DNA from: Heloderma charlesbogerti
Taxonomy: Eukaryota > Chordata > Lepidosauria > Squamata > Helodermatidae
NCBI GenBank assembly: GCA_026122225.1
Contig: JANEZZ010000739.1
Span: forward strand, 1,674,001 to 1,738,000
Length of the DNA stretch: 64,000 nt
Direction: 5' to 3'
Shown here: piece by piece, positions 31,117 through 40,283 of the stretch
Numbering within the stretch: the first letter of the stretch is position 1
Layout: the number at the start of each line of letters is the position of its first letter
Translations under genes and position numbers: made by a program
The notes under the pieces: model-generated
The model's database searches: none
Told to the model about the DNA's origin: nothing
The model's input: the letters and a program-made list of their open reading frames with translations, nothing else

Positions 31117-31781
31117 AGGGGCATTTGGGAGTGTTTACTGCGCAGGTGGGGGGAGAGCGAATAAGCAGAGGCTTGTCGCCCTCCTTTGGCAGCTCCAGGT
31201 GGACTCTTCGCTGGGGGAGTGGACAGGTGAGCATTTGTAGGCACCGTTTCAGGTGACTGGTAAGGCCCGAGGCTTCCGGCTCAGGGTTTTGTGGCCCCTG
31301 TTGAGAGATACGGCTTACCTTTGAGGCCAACCCTCCTCACCCACTCAGGTTCCGTGGCTCGAGGGGGGGGGGTGACAGGGGAAGGTCTCCCAACCCAGAA
31401 CTGGGTATGTCCAATTGGTGGGCGAGGGTGGACGCCTCGCCACAGACAACGAATGCCTCACTCTACACCTGTCATTTTGGTCTTGTTGGTGGAGTGCCCG
31501 CCGGTGCTTTCTTCACAGATTGTAATCTATCAATAAATGTGGCCCTGTTTTTCCCAAATGTATTGGTGTTATCTCGTCATTTCTCCCCCTGTCCACTCGC
31601 AAATGCCTATGCTGTACTTCCTTGTTATGAATTATGGACTGCCGTTTTGCTTTCCTCCTTCGTTTCTTTCAGCATGTTTTTCCTGTCGTATAAAACCATG
31701 CCATAGAATAGATGGTGATGGGATGTTTAATTGTGTGTGGTAGTTCTGACAACTACGCATGCTCCCCTGCACAAAATCTAC
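31117..31781 (+). other. 3' region of the Ngaro-like element, then P2 intron 2
   Basis: No coding. AATAAA at 31532-31537 could be the retroelement's polyadenylation signal. The element probably ends between 31560 and 31740; the sequence just before 31782 is P2 intron beginning with a GTAGAT donor on the minus strand. Confidence 0.45.
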
Positions 31782-32151
31782 CTGTGGAATCTTGTACGTG
31801 TTTAACACTGTGGCCATGTAGCAGGAGGTCTCGGAATCAAGTCCCCCAGTGACAGCCATCAAATGATCCTGGACGTCACACTTGTAGCTGGGCACAAATC
31901 TGTTCTGGGTAAAAGGCAGACACAGCGTGGCCTCATATGTCATCTGTGTACTGTAGTAGTTGTCAACTACTACAACTACTTGTTGTAGTTGTAAACCCAA
32001 AGTGATGTTAAGTAAGACCCAAAGTGCAACCCAAAGTGCAAACCCAAAGTGCAAACCCAAAGTGATGTTAAGTAAGACTGAAGGATTTTCATTGATCTCC
32101 TTTACAGCAAACACAAGAGCCAGGACGTGCTGGTAGTTCTTTGGCAGCATA
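31782..32151 (-). pseudogene. V2R P2: exon 2, open but with a 78-bp in-frame expansion
   Basis: Encodes the start of the ligand domain: MLPKNYQHVLALVFAVKEIN, RFVPSYKCDVQDHLMAV, then TYKIPQ and a GTAGAT donor; the acceptor is TTTGCAG. It is 370 bp against 292 bp in the intact gene. The extra 78 bp lie at about 31960-32050 and consist of repeated AAACCCAAAGTG and ACAACTACTA units, adding about 26 residues rich in Leu/Val/Trp/Gln near a conserved loop of the first lobe. The exon alone is intact, but exons 1 and 3 of the same unit carry stops, frameshifts and an insertion, so the locus is scored as a pseudogene. Confidence 0.85.
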
Positions 32152-34567
32152 CTGCAAAGTTACACAAAGTGGAGAAAAATGATTTAAAAAACAACACAGT
32201 GTTGTGCTTTCCAGACGCAAAAGCCATGAATGCTGTATCATCTTAAAGATTAACACATTCATAGTGGCATGAGCTTTGTGGATTTGAGCTCCGCTTCATC
32301 AGATGCAGAAAGAAGGAGAGCCTTATTTGGGTGTTCCCCCTCAATATATTCCCCACAGTGTGAGGGTTCCCCACAAGTCCCTTCTCTGACCAAAATGCAT
32401 GGGAGATGGTATGACTGGGCTGTGGGATTCAGTGGAAGCAGCACGGTCAGCCAGTGTGTTCCCACCCTTTCCCCTTGTGCCCTGGGGGACACGTGAGGGG
32501 GAATATATCGACAGGGGTTAAGAAACGTGGGCCGTCCCATGCAGAAGAGCTTCAGGTTTCTTGTGGGGAGGGCTCGGCTGTTTTTGTTGATTTGGCTGGC
32601 AATTGACTTTCTCCCTGAGTGACCTAACATTGGATGCGCTTCTGAAATGTGTGTGACAGCAACATCCCACATTGTCACACAAACATCGCAGCTTTCTGCT
32701 TGCCTGGCAATGGTGCCTGCAATCAACAGGGCCACAGCTTTGCACGCCATTAAGGTCACAGAGTACACAGCTTCCAAACCATAAGGGGAAGGGGAGCAAG
32801 ACACTGCGATACCTTGGGAAAGTGCTATACACATAATACCTAGCATGCATATATTTGAATGTGCTTCACACACAGTATAATCACAGTATCTGTTGCAACA
32901 AGCTTATAAGGTAGGCCAGTGTTCTCATCCCCATAGGGCATAGAGGGGCTGAGGATGGGAGAACAGGGGCTGACCCAAAGCTAACAACTGCTGAGACGAG
33001 AATTAGGAATCTGCCTCATACCAAGACAGACCATTAGCCTCTCTTGCTCACTATTGTCTATATTATTGACTGGCAGTAGCTCTCTTGGGCTTCAGACTGG
33101 AGACTTTCCCATCTCTAGCTGGAAAAGGAAGGGGCTGAACCTGGAACCTCCTGGATGCCTAGCATTACTTCTACCACTTCACCAAGGCACTCCACCACTC
33201 ATAATCAAATCAAGCAAGTGTAAACTGATCATAGGACTTAAAATCAGGAATGCATAAAGATGGAAGCCAAGCTGCCGTATGCAGCTGGATTGAGAGAAAT
33301 GATCAGAACTGCTGAGAACCAGTTAAGATGCAAGCAGATCCACATTAGATGCCAAAGCACAGAAGTATCAGGGAAAGGAAGCAGGAATGGGATGACGTGA
33401 GCTTCAGTGGCTGAAAAACAAAGACAGAAGAACACAGTATGACATTTAAAATACGAATGTGTAAGTAAACTGGTTATGTGAAACTGAAGTGTCCAGGTTC
33501 ATGAAAGGGAGGGAGGGAGGGAGGAGATGTGGGGGAGAGAAATGGATGAAAATGTTGACAGGTAAACTGACAATCAAAGAATGAAAAAGCCCTCCATACT
33601 GGCACATGTTAGGGAACTTAGTGATATTGCCATGTCGAATGCTGGATACATAAAATTACTGGAAAGAGTTAGTGTCCCCACTAAGTGATGTCAGTGTCAT
33701 GCCTCCTCTGGAGGATTTCTCCTTAGAGGATGACCTGGAGTTCCTTGAGCTGAACATCACAGAAGAGCTGCCCATGTTAAGGGACCTTGAGGCAGATCAG
33801 GGGGAACCTGGGCACTTTGGGCCCTCATCCCAATAAGTAGTTATCCTTCTTCTGGAATGTGAGGCAGATGCCTAGTGGCCACCTAGCTCCAGGGAGTGCA
33901 GGTGCCTAAAGGTTCAAGCTTGGCCAACTGCCAGAGGCAGAAGTGCCCACCTGAGGATGACGGACTCCTCATGAGTAAAGATATACTCATGAGCAAGGAT
34001 CTGTTAATGATTAGGCCAATCCTCAGGCAAATTTATGGCTGCAGGCAACTGTGCTCTAGGTAAGGCTCTTGCTTAAAAGTCTTCAGTTGTAGGCACAGAG
34101 TACTGGAACAATAACTGAGCACTGTCTTTCTGCCTTGTATTTTCCTGATAAGATAGTGCTTGTCTGGAAATTCCTGTGTTTGAGCTGGTGCTATGCTGAA
34201 TATTTGGATTCTTCCATTTGGGGCTGTTTGGGGAGGGGATGAAATGAAAACTCTAGGGAAAGAGGCTTAGTAGGTGACAATTTTGAATGACTTTCTCCTT
34301 CTCCAGGTGTTCCTAGGCTGCAGAACAAGAGCAATTGAGCTTTTAGAGCAAGCAAGATAGGAGTTTTTCTAAAGCTCCGGAAGTCCTATTTGTTCTTCTT
34401 TGCAATAGTCTGGGACTCTTTGCAAAGATGCTTCTGCAGCCTGGGAGTTTGTCCTGAATGCCTAGAGGAGAGGGTGAGGTTACTTGGTCCCAAAGGAGTT
34501 CAGGAAGTGCTGCCAGGCTGGAGAAGCCTGTTTCTAAAAGCCTCATGCTGGAGGCATTTTTCAAGGA

Positions 34568-34598
<31 letters not shown>

Positions 34599-35051
34599 GA
34601 TCCTTCAGCCATTTCCTGAACTTGAAAAAGGCATGTGGAAACCCAGTCCTAGTCCCCCTCCCCAAGGAGAAAATTCTCGCCCTCCTTGTGAAATAGGTAG
34701 AAAAAATAATGCCTCTTTTACAGGGAGAGAAAAAAAGTCCTGCAAGTAGGGGGCAGGATAAAAAGTCCTGAAAGTAGGGGGCAGGATTCAGCACAGCTCT
34801 ATTTTGAACTTGGTACAACGTGCTGAACTTGCCTTTGGTGCTGACCATAATTCCTGGGAGAGCTATCCTTGCACTGTCCTAAGCAAGATAGTTGAGTGAA
34901 ATATTGAAAATAAAACTGGAGTGATTCCTCTGTAATAATTCAAGATCTCATTCAGGAAGTAGAGTGCAGACCATAACTGAAAAGCCAAAATGCATCCTGC
35001 ACACAACTTTTCCCATTTTCTGATGCTTAATTGCTGATGCCTGGTTATTTT
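32152..35051 (-). other. P2 intron 1; no exon recognised; (GAAA)n at 34565-34600 and (GGGA)n at 33507-33525
   Basis: Non-coding as far as can be seen. 33690-34230 and 34260-34900 contain unassigned, possibly LTR-like, repetitive sequence without coding. The homologous intron of the intact V2R is only 577 bp, so this intron has expanded by insertions. Confidence 0.5.
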
Positions 35052-35559
35052 TAGGGATGGCGGAGAATTTCTCCCCGAAACTTCGGGGGGCCGAGTGCCA
35101 ACGCGTTCGGCCCCCTGAACAAGTTTCGGAGAGAAATCCTCCGCACCCCGCCCGCCCCACGCACCCCCCCCCGGGACAGGACTTACCTTTTGCGAATGTC
35201 CCTCCCGGTCGCTGGTCCGGCCGGCGGTTCGGCGGGTGTTCGAGCGAGGCGGGAGTGGCCGCCGCCGCCATTGTAATGAAAGAAAAAAAAAAAAAACGTC
35301 CCCTGATAGGCTACGTGACGATTCACGTAGCCTATCACGGCTAGATTTGCAAAGTCAGCCGTGATAGGCTACGTGAATCGTCATGTAGCCTATCACGGGT
35401 GACTTTAAAAAAAAAAAGAGTGTACGGATAATGGCGGCCCCCATAGGGAGCCGCCATTCCCATTCCTTATTTGGTGGCTGTAGTCTACGTAAATGTTTAC
35501 GTAGACTACGGCGAAAATAAGGGCAACGCTATTTGCGTTGCCCCTAGTTATAACCCCTA
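35052..35559. mobile_element. hAT-like palindromic MITE, copy 9, one end nearly lost
   Basis: 508 bp with a perfect target duplication GTTATTTT (35044-35051 and 35560-35567). The A end and first half are complete (TAGGGATGGCGGAGAATTTC.., two ATAGGCTACGTGA hairpins, one GTCTACGT hairpin). The sequence then stops in the centre, and only CCCCTA remains of the B end, preceded by a second copy of CCCCTAGTTAT (35541-35551). See findings for the gap-repair reading. Confidence 0.9.
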
Positions 35560-35616
35560 GTTATTTTGGCCTAAGCATACAGATGTAATAAAAGGAGGAG
35601 GTAGAGAAATCCTTAC

Positions 35617-35846
35617 ATGGCTTCTTTGAGGCTAATCAGAGAGGGTTGTTCTCTGAAAGCAGAAGAAAGATGAAGGAAAAAGACTTGAGAAGCTATCACT
35701 CCAATGGAAACATTTCCCAGCTGATAGAATTCATGGGAAATCAGGACAGGATCACTTATGCTGCAGATCATGGATCAGGTCTTAATGTTGTTGCAGATAG
35801 AACATGTCTTGCAAGCAATATAATGGAGCAACACCAATGGCACCAT
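35617..35846 (-). pseudogene. V2R P2: exon 1 (signal peptide exon) with stop
   Basis: The minus strand reads MVPLVLLHY.. then SDPVLISHEFYQLGNVSIG and VIASQVFF, matching HEFYQPEDLVIG of the intact exon 1. An in-frame TGA lies at 35775-35777, before the conserved HEFYQ part. The ATG equivalent to the intact gene's start is changed, and only a downstream ATG (35844-35846) is present. The donor AT|GTAAGG is conserved at the same phase as in the intact gene. Confidence 0.85.
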
Positions 35847-37103
35847 CCATTGGAGGATGAAGCTTCCTTTCCACGCACACATTCTTCTGTTTCCTTCAAC
35901 AGCATTTAATTCTGTTGAATATCAGCTCATGATGTTGATAAGTTGTTTCTAGCTTGTCTCCTCATGTCAGCTGATGTCTGCAACAGAGTTTGTCTTTTCC
36001 CTTTTCAGTTCTTTGCCCTTACTACTTCTTGCACCTCAAGATTCCTTTGTGGCTGTTTGGGACGTTGCTGAACCTGCACACTGAGGTTACTTTTCATGCA
36101 AGATCCAGAAGTGGAGCACTCTTTGAAGAAATTGGTGGGCTTGAGGTGCTGATTGCTTAAGTTACTCACAATTTGTTCCCTTTCATACAAATCACAAGAC
36201 AATAAATCAACGGGAGCAATCATGCACGACAGAACCCTGTCTGCTCCTGCCCTTGTGCAAACATTTCTAGCACTAGAGAGGGCTCTTATGGCCATTTTTA
36301 GTTTCCGTTACTTATTTTTCTCTTTGGCTCTAGATATCCCTATGGGACTTGGCTGGCAGAAAAATTACTCAAGGACATGCTGATAATTACAGGGGAGGAA
36401 AATAGCTCCCTATGCACTGAAACTGCAAGCACAGCAGAACACCTGGAGAAAGTTGCTGTTTTCACCAGAGACCTTACCAGGAGGACTCAAAACATTTTTC
36501 CTTGAAATGAGCAGCATGGCAAACCCACGTTTCCATGGCTAGAGCCAAAGTCAGATCAGCCTGCTATAATTAGTTTGACACAGAGTTCATGTGGGCCAAA
36601 TGGCTCACAGAGGGGTTGGTGAGAATAACTAAGACTATATTTGAATACAGAAATGGGAACCACATTGGAACCACAGCCTGGAGTCTCAATGTTGATCTCT
36701 TTCTTCATGGCAGGGGTGGGCAACTTGTCAGCCAAAATAGCTGGAGGGTCACAACTCCCCTCAGCCCTCACCAGCACAGTCGATGATGAGGGATGGAGGG
36801 AGTTGCAGTCCAACAACATCTGGGAGGGGGGCACAAATTGCCAAGCCAGGCTTTATGGAGATTAGGGTTAATACATAACATTCCCCTCTCCTTTCTCCAT
36901 GCATTGGTGCCTACAGGGTAATAATGAAGATCATGTGCATTTAAGAAACAGAATTATGTGGGGGTTGGAGGTGCATTGGGGGTTGGCACTACCTCTCCTG
37001 ACCTCCAGTAGTCTGATTTGGCATTTGGACTGTGTCTTGTTGACATGCCATCAGCTGTTGCATCCCCCACATGGCAGGTTGTTCAGCATTCTTTGTCCCA
37101 AAG
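35847..37103 (-). repeat. P2 5' flank; partly paralogous to 56.3-56.8 kb
   Basis: Non-coding. GACATGCTGATAATTACAGGGG at 36377 matches 56.73 and 13.96 kb, marking the V2R 5' flank. A short palindromic MITE (CAGGGGTGGGCAACTTGTC.., about 36710-36845) is embedded. The remainder is unassigned. Confidence 0.6.
36708..36845. mobile_element. Short palindromic hAT-type MITE
   Basis: CAGGGGTGGGCAACTTGTC at the left, GAGTTGCAGTCCAACAACATCTGG and GCACAAATTGCC at the right; the interior pairs imperfectly (ACAACTCCC / GGGAGTTGCAGT). Resembles the abundant 'GGGCAACTTG..CCAACAACATCTGG' vertebrate MITEs. Target duplication not verified. Confidence 0.5.
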
Positions 37104-37925
37104 TAGGGATGTACGAAAGTCACCTGTAACGAGATTTGATTCACGGTGGGGGGGAGGCACTCCATCCCTCCCCCCGAAGTTCTGGCTGGGCGGGAGGCAC
37201 TCCGTCCCTCCACCCCCGAATCCTGGCCGGCCGGGCTGCAAATTGCGAAAGCAGTAGCTTCCGCCATTTGCATCCCTGCCGTCAGCCGTGATAGGCTACG
37301 TAAATGTTTACGTAGCCTATCACGGCTGAGTAAAAAAAAAAAGAAAACCCGCACGTATGCAATTGGCACGTGTAGTCTACATAAACATTTACGTAGACTA
37401 CGGCGAAAATAAGGGGAACGCAAATAGCGTAGATGCTACACTATTTGCGTTCCCCTTATTTTCGCAGTAGTCTACATAAATGTTTATGTAGACTAGACAT
37501 GCCAAAATAAGGAACCCCTTTTGCGTACGCATGGTTGTTGTTGTTGTTTTTTTACTCAGCCGTGATAGGCTACGTAAACATTTACGTAGCCTATCACGGT
37601 ATTTTTTAAAAATCTAGCCGTGATAGGCTACATAAATCTTTACATAGCCTATCATGTTTTGTTGTTGTTGGTTTTTTTTACTGGAAATGGCAGCGGCGGC
37701 AGCTGGTTGGAAGACCGGCTGCTGCCGCCGCTGAACTGCCGCCGAACCGCCGCCGAACTGCCGCTGAACCGCCGCCGGAGCCGCCTACGCCAGGAAGATT
37801 CGCCCAAGATATGTCCCATCCTGGGGGGGCGGGGGGGCACACCGTTTCACCACCAATTTCGGGGGGCCGAATGCGCTGGCATTCGACCTCCCCAAGATTC
37901 GTAGAGAAATTCTCTGACATCCCTA
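37104..37925. mobile_element. hAT-like palindromic MITE, copy 10 (B-A orientation)
   Basis: 822 bp, perfect target duplication TCCCAAAG (37096-37103 and 37926-37933). Left TAGGGATGTACGAAAG, right CTCTGACATCCCTA. Hairpins with TAAAxxTTTA arms near 37290-37325, 37560-37600 and 37617-37655, and paired GTCTACATAAA central hairpins. It lies between P2 and the 3' end of the intact V2R. Confidence 0.95.
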
Positions 37926-38215
37926 TCCCAAAGTGGGTAAATATATAGCCCTATTCTCATCCTTAAATCGCAGGATAGGGGATCAGGATCATATCTCTTG
38001 GCCCTTCCCTAGACCGCCATAGACTAAAGAGAAGGTGTGCATATGGCTCTACATGGGTGTAGTCACTGTACATGTAATCAGAAACCCTTGGATGGTTGTT
38101 ATCACTTAAGGAAACCACATAACTGAAGAATAACCATTTCTCACAAACCATTGGTTTTAGTTCATTTTTTGTTGTTGTTGTTGTTGGCATTTTAGACATA
38201 TTATCTTCTTTGGTG

Positions 38216-38646
38216 TGTAGCAGCCATATTGGGGGTCAGACTAAGTAGCCTCATGCAGTATCATGCTTCATGTTCTTGCTGAGCTCTTTCTCCCTTAAAT
38301 ATATTGATGTAAGCTGACGAGACACAGGAATTCCTTATCTTGTTAAAGGTCATACAATTGTATATCTTGTTCTCTGCTGTTCTCTGATTATAATGGCTAC
38401 CCTATAACCCAGTTCTTGTATTATAAACAATGGTGCTAGGAGAAAAAATGTTGAGAACTGCAACCCCACATGGGAGGGAGAGGAGGAGCTGTTTCCTATG
38501 TGTCACAATATCTATAAAAACAAAGTGCTAATGTAAATTGGGGCTTTTGGCTCTTTGGAAATGATTCCAGCCTTAAGCCCGTGCGTTAAATAAAGAATCT
38601 CTTTTTCCTTCGCTCCATGGTCTCTCTGACTCTGAGTTCTGCAACA
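38216..38646 (+). mobile_element. Solo LTR candidate
   Basis: 431 bp from TGTAGCAGCC to CTGCAACA, with a 4-bp flanking GGTG (38212-38215 and 38647-38650). TATAAAA at 38513 and AATAAA at 38589 are spaced as in a U3-R-U5 LTR. The short duplication and lack of a second copy keep this tentative. No viral internal sequence. It lies 241 bp beyond the stop codon of the intact V2R, on the opposite strand. Confidence 0.5.
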
Positions 38647-38886
38647 GGTGGATCCATGCAGAGACAGTAAATATGCTGGTTAATCCAAGGGATGTTTACT
38701 TAGAAATACGAGCTGTTGCACTCACTAGGACTTTGGACTAGATTGACTGTACATTTGTCAAAAGGATGCATCCTGTTCAATCATAGAGTAGGACCATTGT
38801 CTTTTCTTGAAGGTAACTTGGCCTAATTATTTACAAAATCAGAAAAAAGGAAAGTGATTCTCATAATTTTTAATTCTTGGGTTCCT
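38647..38886 (-). other. 3' flank of the V2R gene
   Basis: No canonical AATAAA was found on the minus strand in this stretch. An ATTAAA variant occurs about 20 bp beyond the stop, which is too close to be convincing, so the polyadenylation site is undefined. Confidence 0.4.
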
Positions 38887-39788
38887 TTAGTTTGTTCTCC
38901 TCATTAGTTGCTCCCTGTTGTTCAGATCAGCCCTCCGCATGAGGATGTAGCATTTCGGGAGAAAGATGCAAAACAGTAAGCCAGCACTGGAGGTTAAAAT
39001 AGAGAAGATCTCCACAGCCACCATGTATTTTCCTTTGGTGCTCAGGTAGGCTGGGACAAAGGAGAGCCAAACACTGCAAAAGACCAACATGCTGAAAGTG
39101 ATGAACTTGGCTTCATTGAAAGTGTCAGGTAACGTCCTGGCTAAGAAAGCTACTGTGAAGCTGGCAATAGACAGAAAGAACATGTAGCCCAGGACACAGT
39201 AGAACATGGTGATAGAACCTTCATCACAACCTGCTACAATTTCCAAAGTCAGTGAATGCATGTCCATATCTGGGAATGGAGGAAACGTACTCAGCCAAAT
39301 CACGCAAAGTCCTGTTTGAATCAAGGAGCAGGAAATGACTATCAAATTGGCCACCTTTTTCCCTACCCATTTCCTCATTCTGCATCCTGGTTTGGTAGCC
39401 ATGAATGCCAGAACCACCGTGATGGTCTTTGCCAGAAGAGAAGAAAGCGCAAGTGAGAAGATGATGCCAAAAGCTGTTTGCCGGAGAAGGCAAGTCAATG
39501 CTTTTGGCTTTCCAATGAACAGCAAAGAGCAGAGGAAGCAAAGAAGAAGAGAGATGAGGAGGATGTAGGTGAGTCTCCGGTTGTTGGCTTTGACTATGGG
39601 AGTGTCCTGGTGCTTCACAAAGGTTCCAAGTACCAAAGCTGTGATCAGGGCAAGACCAAGAGCAGAGAAAGCTAAAGTGATCCCCAAAGGTTCTTCATAG
39701 GAGAGGAAGCTTATAACCTTGGGAATACATTGGATCTGCTCTAAGTTTGAATAATGGCCTTCTGAACATTCAATGCAGAAATCCATAT
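38887..39788 (-). CDS. V2R gene, exon 6 (seven-transmembrane domain, terminal exon)
   Basis: 902 bp including the TAA at 38887-38889. Acceptor TCTTTCCAG. Begins [23 protein letters not shown] (read across a space) (last three cysteines), then TM1 with [18 protein letters not shown], the [20 protein letters not shown] segment, TM3 with [24 protein letters not shown]-like intracellular [15 protein letters not shown]6 with [26 protein letters not shown] (read across a space) and TM7 ending [12 protein letters not shown]. This exon couples to G protein (Go in rodents). All seven TM segments are present with no stop or frameshift. Compare the broken copy at 59.82-61.31 kb. Confidence 0.96.
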
Positions 39789-40065
39789 CTGGAAAGAAAA
39801 GAGAGATAGAGAGGTTATGAACTCTTTGATAGCAGAGGCCTTGATGCAACAATGTAGCAGGGTTCAAACAACATTTTCTTATTAGTCAGCAATGCCCACA
39901 TACATAGGCCTTAGTTCATATGTGCAAAGAAAAAATAAAATAAAGGATGCTTCAGATATGAAAGAGAAGGCAGTGTTTTGGGGTATAGCATGGTAATACA
40001 TGAACAGTAAGGCAAGAAATCTGTGTTTAAGATCTCACCTGAGCAGTACAAAATCACCCAGAAGT

Positions 40066-40132
<67 letters not shown>

Positions 40133-40283
40133 ATGCCCAACCAGTGAGAATTTCCATGGGCCCAGTCAACCTCAGTCCAAGCCCTGCCACTCCATGAGGT
40201 AGGCTAGCAAAGATTGTCTCCCGCTCCAGCCAGGCTGCCGCCATCAATCTATCACCTGTGTGCATGCCTGTTTTGCTTCTGCC
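39789..40283 (-). other. V2R intron 5, part next to exon 6, with (TC)n(AC)n at 40066-40128
   Basis: Non-coding. It is paralogous to 61315-61790 beside the P3 seven-TM exon (CACCTGAGCA..ACAA, GAGAATTTCCA, CTGCCACT). The microsatellite is pure TC then AC here and TC/TCTG in P3. Confidence 0.75.

Larger units (their letters stand above)
25651..31600 (+). mobile_element. Decayed Ngaro/DIRS-type tyrosine-recombinase retrotransposon (approximate limits)
   Basis: In order: GC-rich 5' region with GC boxes (25.66-26.5 kb), gag-like remnant (26.79-27.1 and 27.95-28.2 kb), RNase H C-terminus (29.42-29.58 kb), tyrosine recombinase (29.58-30.52 kb), SGNH-hydrolase-like frame (30.59-31.12 kb), and a 3' region with AATAAA at 31532. 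The order RNase H, recombinase, SGNH hydrolase is known from vertebrate Ngaro elements of the DIRS order. The reverse transcriptase is absent; hAT-derived sequence stands in its place. The element lies in intron 2 of V2R pseudogene P2, on the opposite strand. Outer boundaries and split direct repeats could not be identified. Confidence 0.75.

Noticed and set aside
11330..35846. Treating P1 exon 5 and the P2 exons 1-3 as one gene
   Set aside because: A V2R 5'-flank block (13.7-17.6 kb) lies between them in the same orientation, which marks the start of a separate unit. Exon 4 is also missing.
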